Shown: positions 48,985 through 58,772 of the stretch, piece by piece
Position numbering within the stretch: position 1 is the stretch's first letter
Layout of the letters: each line of letters starts with the position of its first letter
NCBI GenBank assembly: GCA_900312665.1
Contig: ONZQ02000007.1
Span: 1,122,308 to 1,186,307 of the forward strand
From: Cephalotrichum gorgonifer
Lineage: Eukaryota > Ascomycota > Sordariomycetes > Microascales > Microascaceae
Direction of reading: 5' to 3'
DNA length: 64,000 bases
Program-made: the position numbers and the translations under genes
The notes under the pieces: generated by a model
Databases searched by the model: none
The model's input: only the letters and a program-made list of their open reading frames with translations
Told to the model about the DNA's origin: nothing

Positions 48985-51900
48985 ATGTCTGGTCAGCTCC
49001 CAACCTCGATGGCAAGCCCGACCGATAATAGCGCCCGCAAAGATCCCGTGAACTCCGATACAACTCGACCCGCCTCGGACGCGACCACCCGCTCGCCGAT
49101 CAAGGTCGAAATCCCCTCTACTCAGCAACGAGACGCCGAAGCCTCCACCGCGTCGGTCCTGAACGGGAAGCTCGTCGCCTCTCCCACTCATGCCGATCCA
49201 GCCGATCAGCGGAAGGAAAGCGTGCAGTCGATCGACCTGAGCCACTCCTCGCGCAGAAGCTCCGGCTCCTCCCTTCGCTTCGAGATCCCGCAGCGACCGG
49301 GCCTCCCCCGTGGCGACTCGAAGGGCATTGATGGGCGCAGGATTCGGAACGCGAGTCCCCCACCTGCAAAGTGAGTCAGTCCTGTTCTTCATAAGTTCCT
49401 TCTCCCGTTGTCTATAATTTTTTTATTTCCTTTTCTCTCGTCCCGCCCAATCCCCGTCCACCCCGTCCTTGCTCGTGTTTCATTCCCGTGCTTGCGTCCC
49501 ATCTCCCGCTGGTCTCGGCCGTTGTGTCACTTTCCACAAACGGCCCTCCCTGCCCTATGCCCGTCGTCGTGGTTGCTTTTTGTTTAGCAAAAGGTGCCGG
49601 TCAGCCGAAAAGTCTCGAACCTGCGCTGGCGCCATGCCGCTTAAAACGTGCGCGCGTCTATCCATCTCGGCACACGACGTCGGGATTTTTGTTCGCGGCA
49701 CAGCACAGCGACGATCTGTCCGACCGTCCATCGGGGGCAGGCGGCGGCCGAATCGGAAGAACCCACTCTCTCTGTCGCGTCATCATACGAGCAGAAGGTG
49801 GTTATTTCTCTCCACCTGCCCTGGCGCATCAAGTGGTGCTTTGGACAGGACGGACGGGGCCGCCCCTCCGCCTTGCGGACTAGGTCGGGGAACTGGACTG
49901 ATCTTATGAGGTCTCGGGTGCTTTTTTTTTTCGAGCACGAGGGGGCCTCCCGACCTAGTGATTGCAGGCGGCCCCACTTGATGTTACGGCTCTTATGCCG
50001 ATTCTGTCGTCGTAGCATCGCAGATTTTGCTGTACCTCTCGGAGGGGGAGGGTCGTCGCACCGGGCCGCCGTCCTCGACAATCGTCCCTACATACTATCG
50101 GTTTCCGTGTTGGCCGGATCGGCAAGAGTTCTTGTTCTCCTATTTGCTATTTGCTATTTTCTACCTGTTGTACGATCGGCGCTCTCAGCCCATCTCACCT
50201 CATCTCACCCCATCGCCGCGCACGAGGGCGCTCGTGCGGGCGGCGAGTACGAGACCGAACGGGTACTTGTGTACTTCTGCTACTTTTGCACCACCCCTCT
50301 ACCCCACCTTGCCCACGGCCACGACCACCATTGAAGCATGATTGAGCAGTCATAGTCTCGTCTCTTTCCCCACACGTCATTTAGGTACCTGGGTTCGAGT
50401 ACCTACCTACCCACTACCTATTCCACTCACACAGTTCGTTCCTCCACCACTGCCTCCCACCTCTGCCTCTCCCTCTTCCCTCTTGCCTTTGCCTCTGGTT
50501 CGTTCCGCGCCGTTCGGTTTGACATGGCCTAACGGCATGTCCTATTTCCCCTTCTGACCACAACCGTTCGCCACGCAAACCCCTCCCCCCCTCTTCCCTG
50601 CCACCCCCTCTCTCCCGTTGGCTAGTCTGTTTCTGGCATTGGGCGACACCAGTGGCCGAGCTTAATTGTCGCCTCTCCTCTCATGCGCCCTGTCCTCCAC
50701 CTTCCCTCCACTCACTAGTTCAGTTCCGGTTCTGTCATTGCCATCTCCAACCGGTCGTACTTCTCTCCCTTCTCTCAAATCCCCCTCCCTATTCTTTCTC
50801 TCTTCCGTGTTCCGTATTCCCTCTTTCGCCATCGCTTCCCTACCCCGCAGTAAACCTCCCTCTTATGGCTAGAGCAAGCGCGATCCGAAATTCAGACAAG
50901 ACAGGCGCACTAGTTTCCAGCATGGTCTCTTCAGTACTGGTGACACCGACGAAGACTGACGAGCCCGGCCTCAGGTTCCGCTCCCACGTTGCATTCGACA
51001 CCATCAGCCCGGACAACACAAAGAACCCCGGAATTACCCTATCGACCAGACACAATGGCTTCCAAGCCCAGCGCCGCGCAAAGACCTTCATGGTCGGCGT
51101 CGACGAGCATAAATACTCGGAGGAGGCACTGGAGTGGCTCCTGATGGACATGGTCGACGACCACGATACCATGGTATGCGTGAGGGTGATTGAGAAGGAC
51201 GTCAAGCCTCACCAGAGCGTCACCTACAAGGAGCAGGCGCACCAGCTACTGCAGTCCATCATCAAGAAGAACAAGCTCGACAAGGCTATCTGCATCATAC
51301 TCGAGTACCAGTTTGGCCGCCTTGGCCCGACGTTTGACACCTTGGTATGTCTCGTGCGAAATACTACCCAGGCGCAGACCTGTCATTGTGTATCCGCCAG
51401 CCCTGACTGACTCGACCTTTTTTTCTCCTCTTATGTAGGTCAACGTCCATCAACCGTCCATGCTCGTCGTCGGGACGAAGGGCAAGTCCAACCAGGGCAT
51501 GCAGGGAATGTGGAACACGAGACACAGCTTCTCCAAGTACTGCCTCGAGAAGTCATCGGTGCCCGTCGTTGTCGTGCGACCCGACAGCGTGCGGCGGAAG
51601 AAGATGGACAAGCGGTCCCGGGACCCCAGCCGGAACTCGTACGGGCAGATGCTGTCGGCGACAAACGGTGTGCACGAGTCGGACCTCCTGGACGACACTC
51701 TGCTGCTCTCGACGGTGACGCAGCTGTCGTTCGAGAACGAGGCGAGCCAGGTCGCGAAGGCGCTATGCCTACCTGCCGAGTTCGACCCCACCATCAAGGG
51801 CATCGACCTAGCGTCCATCCATCACACGCACAGCCTACCGTCCATCGCCATCGCCGAGGTGCCGAGTGGATCGCCCCAGGCTGCCGCCCCCGCGGCCCGC

Positions 51901-52152
51901 TCTGCCGGGAACTCCGCGAGCAACGCCATCGATAGTAGCATCGACGTCTCGGACGACGACGACGGCGGGGACGATGATGGGGATGGCTCGGAAGAGGACG
52001 AGGCTACATTATTCAACGGCGCGAGTGCGTCGGCGAATAAGCCGCCAGAGCCGGTGCTCGGCCCGACGAAGATGAAGAAGCTACACAAGATGGAGGTCGG
52101 CGAGGCCGCGGCGTTGAAGAAGAGAAATACGGGTGACCTAGAGGATTACTGA
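48985..52152 (+). CDS. Universal stress protein (UspA) domain protein
   Basis: Proposed exons 48985-49370, 50921-51344 and 51439-52152 give 507 residues. Exon 1 is Ser/Thr/Pro-rich and ends GRRIRNASPPPA, the usual lead-in of fungal USP proteins. Exon 2 has RFRSHVAFDTI, then the USP domain starting KTFMVGVDEHKYSEEALEWLL. The domain continues in exon 3 with MLVVGTKGKSNQGMQG and VPVVVVRPDS, matching the ATP-binding G-x2-G-x9-G-S/T region in position. The C terminus is acidic (DVSDDDDGGDDDG) with a basic end. The first intron is 1550 nt, phase 2, GTGAGT..CCAG, about twenty times the local norm. Alternatively an ATG at 50865, in frame with exon 2 and behind a CT-rich tract, gives a shorter form. 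Role in stress is inferred from the family. Confidence 0.75.
50380..50864 (+). promoter_or_regulatory. CT-rich tract, possible internal promoter/leader of the short USP isoform
   Basis: Within the proposed 1.55-kb intron, bases 50380-50864 are strongly pyrimidine-rich on the + strand, like leaders of many fungal genes, and end at an ATG (50865) in frame with the USP exon. This could be an alternative first exon. It may equally be the polypyrimidine part of the intron. Confidence 0.4.
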
Positions 52153-54178
52153 GAGAGGCTTGTTTTTCTCTCCCGGGAGGGTGTATTGGAGGCGTTAGGG
52201 AAGGAGGGTTATCTCGGCGGGCGACCACGAGAGAGACAAAGGGGGGACAGGATTCGTCCCCCTCGATTGCGTTTCTACTACTATCACAAGCGTTGTTTTT
52301 ACGACCTGTCGCTAGGGAAATATGGGAGTTCTAGGGTACAGAAGCTTTTAAACGGGCGGGCTTCACTGATTTTTTTCGTTTTGGCGGGAGGGCTGTTTTT
52401 TCTTTCTCGTCACATCATCTCTTCTTTTTTTCTTTTCCCTTCTTCACTTTTCTATGGTTGTATGTTTTATTACATGCCGTCTTTGGGTTTTAGACGAGCT
52501 TCTCTACTACGGAAATAAGATACCTTTATGGAAATGAAACAACTCGACGAATTCACGATTTGATATCGTGGGCTGGATCACTCCACATCTCTCCTCTCTG
52601 CGTGTTCGGTTGATGTATATGTGGTGGGTTTACTGAGAGCCGTGGGAGGTAGAGCCAGGGCGGGTTGCGGACCGAATGTAGGGCCAGGGATGTATGCTGT
52701 GTCACTTCTCTTGGGCTGGAGGTGGAAACGACCAACAAGCAGGGCGGGAAAGTGCCATGACCCTTCAACCAGGCTTTCTCCGTGATCGCTTCCCCCATGG
52801 CATCATGACGTCGATTACTGAGGTATACTACGGGTTGGCGCCGTTCTTCACGTGACGGAAATTTAAGCTCGCAAGTTTTACGCTGATATGGGCTGGAGAC
52901 GATTGAGGAGCAAGACACGAAGTCGGTTCGTCATGCCGCCGCCGGCCTCGCCCTCGTCATCGTCGAGCCCACCCCATATGAATGGCCGCACTCGCCCAGG
53001 TAGAGATCTTTGTCGCACGTGATGCTGGCCGACCAGGTTGCTGGGCCACCGGTGGCAGGGTCGGGCCTGTGATATGTATGGAGGATCCCGTAGGATCTGG
53101 CAGGCGGTTGGCAGACGGTCTCGGTCGTGTGCCGGCACGGTTCGTTTCCTTGGCTAGTGCTTGGATGACGTTGATCTGTTTCAGTATGCTCCTGGTCCCC
53201 TTGTTACAATCCTGAGCTGATTTGACAAGGCCGTCGGGCAAGAGACGCCATGATCGAGGCCATACGCGCGTAAAGGGACCGTGTGCAGGTTTCGGATCGT
53301 CAGGACGAGGCCCCCGAGAATTAGTAACGCATGCGGCAGCGACGTCAGCAGCTCCGCTTGTATTTTGTGTCAGTCATCCTTGGCGAGCGGGTAGCCCTGG
53401 TTGTGTTTATCGGCAAAGTGGAAGAGAAAGACTACTCGAAGCCCCGAGTGCTAGGAGAGTTGGTGCATGCCTACGCCGCGCCCTGCGTCGAGGGGGTTGG
53501 CGTGTTTCTCGAGGGTATGAGTCGGCACCAGAGTTTGGGATGCGGCGACAGCGGTCGTGGGAATGTGTCCGCGAGTGACTTGCGCGGGGAGGATGCGTGC
53601 GATCGGGGAATGACGCGGTGGTATACGCGGACATCGCCCGAGCGTGTTGGAGGGATTGGAATTGTCACGTGAAACCGGCTTCGTTTTGAATACAGATGAT
53701 TAATACGGCTTGGGAGGTTTAAAAACTCATCCAGGTTCGATCTAAATCACGTGCCTACTGCCTTAAGGCTGGATGGACTAGGAAACAACACTTGAGTTCC
53801 GACACTAACATCCACTCAAACTTTATACCAGCTATATAACCTCAGGGCGCCTTAATTAGGAATCATCTTTCCGAGACTGCGAACAACAAGCTACGATTTA
53901 CTATTGTTTCAAAAACAGCAGAAGCGCTTGGAAGCGCTGATAAAGGCCAAGATTGCTGTAATGGACGGGCTCTAGATAACTCCGTACTGCAACCCCAGGC
54001 GGCCTTATTGAAGCCGGGGCCTATAACAATTGCCCATAACAAATCCGATCTCTCCGCTTACCTTCTCTCCTTCCACCGCTGCCCCCCCCCCTTTTCTCCT
54101 CCCAATGATCCAAGAAGTACAACAAATAACAGCCCCTACCATATATCCATTATTCAAAAGAGAAAAATACGAGAAAAG
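52153..54178. other. Intergenic region, no gene recognised
   Basis: About 2 kb with only short open frames. The best, ATG 53331 to 53672 (113 residues), has no recognisable domain. From ~53660 the sequence turns AT-richer, and around 53930-54020 it has short inverted or repeated bits (GCGCTTGGAAGCGC). I cannot tell whether these are remnants of a mobile element. Confidence 0.45.
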
Positions 54179-54949
54179 ATGAGCGACTACCAAGGATGGA
54201 CACTAGAGGAGCATGAGCAGATTCAACCTTGGAACATCCTCGATCACAACCTCGGTCTCGTTATCCAGGGCATGCAGCAAACGGGCTTCCAGAAATGGGG
54301 ATTTACTATCTACCGATGCACCTACTCAGATGTCGACGCTTGGCTTCGTTACATCCAGTACGTCCGGGAGGAGTTCATAAATACCCTCATCATCTACGGC
54401 CAGCAGTTCCTCCTCGAAAAATACCTTGACATCGAGGTCATTGAGGATCGCGACCAGCTAGATGGTGCATCAAAGCCTCTTATAAGATCCATCTTTGCCG
54501 AGAAGGCCGAAAGAGACCGCCAGACGGAACACGGAGGGCCTGGGACGGCGACTCTAATCGCCAGGATGATTCCCAGATTTAACTACTGTCTGTATGTGGA
54601 CCAGGCTTGCCTCGACACGCTGCTGGCGTACGAGAAATGGAAACGCGAGCACGAGCAAGGGGGGCACCAGAACGAAATGCCGCCCTATGTCGTATGTGCC
54701 ATTATTGACACAGACTGTGAGCCTGAGGGTGAAGGCAAGGATGGGTATGAACCGGTCGAGGGCTGCACGCGATACTTTCCGGGCTGGATGTACTGTGTTG
54801 TCAAATTTCTCCCGGATATCTATAACCGGCTGCATTTCGAGGAGTTGATAGATGGCTATAAGTCTTACGAGAGGCCCCCAGCTGTCACAAACGCCAAGGG
54901 ACAGCGAATGCCTCTCGTTGCAGAAACAGTTCCAACGGTACAAATTTGA
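54179..54949 (+). CDS. Unrecognised conserved-looking fungal protein, 256 residues
   Basis: Single-exon frame from ATG 54179 to TGA 54949. It has no signal peptide and no membrane segment. The middle holds KWGFTIYRCTYSDVDAWLRY, a motif I associate with a large, uncharacterised family in filamentous ascomycetes. Later parts are CYV-DQACLDTLLAYEKW-like and a Cys-containing GWMYCVVKFLPDIYNRL. The composition is acidic and aromatic. The CDS is less GC-rich than the housekeeping genes to its left, consistent with an accessory gene. Its stop lies 37 bases from the stop of the convergent LysM gene. No function can be given; the assignment to the family is from memory of the motif only. Confidence 0.75.
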   Translation: MSDYQGWTLEEHEQIQPWNILDHNLGLVIQGMQQTGFQKWGFTIYRCTYSDVDAWLRYIQYVREEFINTLIIYGQQFLLEKYLDIEVIEDRDQLDGASKPLIRSIFAEKAERDRQTEHGGPGTATLIARMIPRFNYCLYVDQACLDTLLAYEKWKREHEQGGHQNEMPPYVVCAIIDTDCEPEGEGKDGYEPVEGCTRYFPGWMYCVVKFLPDIYNRLHFEELIDGYKSYERPPAVTNAKGQRMPLVAETVPTVQI

Positions 54950-54978
54950 AAAAAAAAAAAAGAAGAAGAAGAAGAAGA
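54949..54978 (+). repeat. Poly-A then (AGA)n between two convergent stops
   Basis: A run of about 13 A is followed by five or six AGA units, immediately after the TGA at 54947-54949 and ending just before the convergent LysM stop at 54987. It lies in the 3' UTR of both genes. Confidence 0.75.
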
Positions 54979-54986
54979 TGAGTATA

Positions 54987-56926
54987 TTATACTCGATTCC
55001 GGGCCCCTACGCAGATATCATAGCCTTGCCAAGCATTACAGTTATCACCCACCTCAGGATTCCACTTGACAAAGTCATCACGGCTAAGGTCAAGCATCGT
55101 GATGATACTATCACATCCATCATCTTCTCCAACACGGTAAAATTTCCAACAGCCCTTAATAGTACCGGGCGGAGGGGTAATTCCTAATATTGGATGTCAA
55201 TGGGAACTCAAACACTCTGTAAATAGAGATAGGGGTCAGACAAACCTGATCGCTGTTCCCCGGCAACGCAGTAGCTGTAGTTGTGGTCAAACTTGCATTC
55301 CTCATCCGAGAGACTCGGGTTCCATTCCCTCAGCTCGGCCATGCTAATCTTGCTGAGGGAAGCAAACGTTGTACACCTGTTGAGGTCGGCGTACCACGGC
55401 CGATAACCAAACGCCTCCTCCATGGCCGTCATGTTGATGGCGTTGACATATTTTACGCACGAGTCAAGCGTGCCCGGGGCATGAGGGCGCAGAGTGTCCT
55501 TGTGTAAGGCCGCGGAGATGGTCGAAGAGGGCGGGCAAGTGAGGCTTATAGAAGGGAACTCGACTTCGTACCCCGGGTCCGTGGCGATGTCATTTGGCGG
55601 CAGCTCAAGATCCAGTTCGCCTCCTGGTTCACTAGCCCCTATGCGTTAGTAACAGAGAAGCTCCTGTCACGTTTTATGAGGAGTCTGTGGTGCTGCTCTC
55701 AACATACCTAACGCAGACCCTAGTGTGTTGCCACCGCTCATAGAACAAGCCCCGAGGGTCTAGGTTACTGTTCCATGAGGCTAGCTGCGCTCTGGTCACG
55801 TTATAGCGCTTCTCTAACGTTCTGCAGTTGTCATCCATCATGAGGAAGTGCGTGCGACACTGCGCCGGCAAGCAAATCTCCGTACCGGCGGCTGGTAAGT
55901 GGCAGAAACTGTCCAGCTTGGGGTTTTCTTCAATGATACCGAAAAAGGAGACATTCTGTGCCGCCGCAATGCTCCCGCAGGAATCACCCTCGCGGATGGT
56001 GTATGGGGTAGCGCACGGGGTTGGCTCTGCCGTCGGTGTCGAGAACGCCGAACCCGCGGGAGCTATGGCCTCCGAACCTGTGGGGGCCATGGCTGTGCGA
56101 TAGGGAGGAGGTACTGTGTAGCTGTAACTAAAGGCACTGCAGCTCTCGGTGACGGAGGCGAAGTCCTCGGCCCAGTCCTTCTCGTAACCGATAGGAGATT
56201 CAAGCTGAACACGCCATGCCTCCAGCATGCACATGTGGCAGTCGTGCGCATTCGGGCCGTTAGCCTCATTGCGCCACTCGTTGAGAAGCGTGTCACAGAA
56301 TTTACCAGTGTCACTGGAAGAGATACGGAGTTAGCCACTAGGCAAAAAACGTTCACAGAGCGGGATAACTTTCTGTACACCTGTCTTTGATACATGAAAC
56401 ATCCAGGACGTGAAGATAGCGATCGAGGTTGAATGTTGCTGGGACAGCCGGCCTGTTAGTATTTACAACGGACGGGAAAATGAGAGGAGGAGGTGAGTAC
56501 ATACCTGGATAAGCATAGTGGTCGAAAATCATAGCATCCTCCTTAGCGTCACAGGCCTCGTGAACGAGCTTCCGGAGGCTCTCAAGGCTTGACCTGCACT
56601 CATCGGTGCACACTGACTCAAGAGCCTCCTCGCTCAGAGGATCAAGTATAAGGCTACTATCAACGAGATCCTCATCAGTACTAATGTCTTCTTCCCTAAA
56701 GGAAGACCGAAACTTCTCTCAATTCGGGGGCAGGAAAAGCTAACACCTGGCCCGCATGACGTCCCAGCAAGTCGGAGCACTCGACCGTCGTATTAAGTGC
56801 CTCCACACACTCGGCGCTCAGGTCGAAGATGTCATACGGGTATCTGCTGAGCCGTAGCTGCTGCGCCGACGTCTGACGGTTGGCGGCGAGGACAGCAATG
56901 GCCAGGAAGGCAAACTGCGAGCGCAT
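54987..56926 (-). CDS. Secreted protein with four LysM-like modules
   Basis: Six exons on the minus strand: 56926-56745, 56695-56505, 56438-56381, 56313-55708, 55631-55246 and 55183-54987, in phase to 539 residues. A signal peptide is clear (RSQFAFLAIAVLAAN, cut about residue 21). The Cys-rich N-terminal half includes SAECVEALNTTVECSDLLG, VCTDECRSSLESLR and DTGKFCDTLL. LysM-like modules follow at about 244-295, 296-345, 434-475 and 483-535; the first (YTIREGDSC..SIAAAQNVS) and the last (DLSRDDFVKWNPEVGDNC) are clearest. LysM modules bind chitin-type N-acetylglucosamine. In fungi such proteins may protect hyphae or act on hosts; no chitinase domain or neighbour is seen. The exon 1 donor (GTTAGC) is weak. 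The 66-nt second intron has no stop in frame, so retention would still be readable. Confidence 0.85.
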
Positions 56927-58772
56927 TAAAAGACGGAGATGCGAAACCAGGTGGAAGAAAGATACCCGGAGTGGTTTATTTGTTTTGCTCTTTCCGCAAG
57001 TGGAATAGAACCATGAGAGCTTGTATTAAATGCTCGCGGAGGAGATAAAAAATCTGAGAGCTGCCTAAGAAATCTGTTGGCAGGAGTGATATTGAAAGGT
57101 CTAATCTATTCTCCCGAAATTGGACTCTCCGACTTTAGGTTGCATGCTGTTAAGTTATGCATATTCTCGTCCTATTTGGGCGTTATACAAGGATGCCAAG
57201 GCCTCGACCTTCTGTAGCCGCCCATTCCCCCTAGCCATCTCATATCATTACGGGCGGGTTGCCCCGGTCTAATCTTAAGGTGCAGGAGGTATGTATGTGA
57301 TCCAATAGGAGGATTTTCTTATCGCGTGAAAACGAAGAATCTCTTGCCATACCTGTATCTACTTGTTCTGGCAATATTGAATGCTTCGCACGACCGCCAT
57401 TGTTATTTAGTAGCAAGCAGGCTCAAGGTCAGTGACAACCATGGCCCTAGTCACTTATATAAAGTGTGAGATGTTGCCTGGATACTGAGATATTGTGACT
57501 CTTGCCTTCCCTACCCGACTGATCAGTTCTAATGACCACGCTGCACCCGCTTACAAGGTTCGCCTTGCTACCCGTGAAAAGAGGCTCATTGGACAATGGC
57601 GTTGTAACTAACTACTTGCACTTGGAGCTCGGGCTCTTGCGTCTAGCTGACATACTCTACTTCCTTGACTAGGGTTGCCTGAGGAGCTTCCTATTGCCGC
57701 ATTTGGGCCATGTCAGACAGAAGCCTAAGCGATTACGTTTGACATGGAAAACGCCACTCGGAATTGTTTGTTCTAAATCCATTGTGGGCTGGCTTTTGCG
57801 CAAACGTCGCGTGCCCCGAGAAGGTCCTACTCGACATGGTACGCCTCTATACATAGCTACTTTCCACTACAAACCGCGTTGTCTCCTTGTCTTGGAGGTC
57901 GTCTTACGGGGATCAGCCTCCCCTTTTCAAAACTTTATAATACTCTTGATATCTGGTTGCTGGTCCTCGGACTGAATTGGGAATTTAAGGCTAGCATATA
58001 TAAGGTAGTTAGTTGCCTTGGGACTAGATTGCCTACTTGCCTTCAAAAAATGGCAGTCCAGGTAGTTAACTAAAGGTACGTACTTGTTTCTGTACAAAAC
58101 TGCATGGGAAAGTGGGCTCAGGGCGGGCAGACCAAACATGCAGACTTGCCCGGGGTGGTGGTGCAGGGTAGTCAGCAGCCAATCAGGAGCACCCGTTAAA
58201 AAGATAAAGGGCTCCGTTCCCTATTAATACCTTGCAGCAGTTTGAAACAAACTGGAACGTCACTCGCTCTCTCTCCGAATCAGAAATCCAACACAGCTTC
58301 GGAAAGCCGAAACGAAGTCGTCGTCACGAACTTTCCCCCCCATTCCTCATTCCATATCCTCCGCGGCGGACTTTCCCCCCACCCCCACAGTCGTTAACCC
58401 TCGCCCCTAAAAATGTGAAGAAAACTAAAAGACCTAAAAAAAAAAAGAACTTGATTTTTCCCTTTCCGGCAGAGCCAAACTTTCCAAATGACCATCTCGA
58501 CCTCTTCTCCCAGTCCCACCATCGCCAAAAGATAAAAAACGCCCACCCACCCACCCGACTCGAGAACGTTCGATCACCCGATGATGTGGAACATGTACGG
58601 ACCCAACGAGACTCCGGAACCTTGAAAGAACCCACGCCCACCCATCTATTCGCGCACACACACTGCACACCTTCCTCGTCTCCCTCTCGAAACAACATCG
58701 GAGCCCTCGGAAACAGAAACCCCCCTCACCCCGCCTTCCCTCTCGAGAGCAGCGATAAGACAAGCAGCCACA
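56927..58772. other. Intergenic, divergent promoters of the LysM and Golgi-pH-regulator genes
   Basis: About 1.85 kb with no supported gene. The GC content is lower than in neighbouring genes. The ATG frame at 57694-57975 (93 residues) has no recognised domain. The last 500 bases are CT- and C-rich, as expected of a leader before 58773. Confidence 0.5.

Noticed and set aside
53331..53672. 113-codon ORF with an ATG start
   Set aside because: No domain, no neighbour support; chance frames of this length are common here.
53930..54020. Possible mobile-element remnant (short inverted bits)
   Set aside because: No terminal repeats, target duplication or transposase fragment could be seen.
55217..55245. 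Alternative 29-nt last intron in the LysM gene
   Set aside because: Too short; the 62-nt intron leads into a clear fourth LysM-like module.
57694..57975. 93-codon ORF with an ATG start
   Set aside because: Hydrophobic end but no signal, no recognised family and no splice support.
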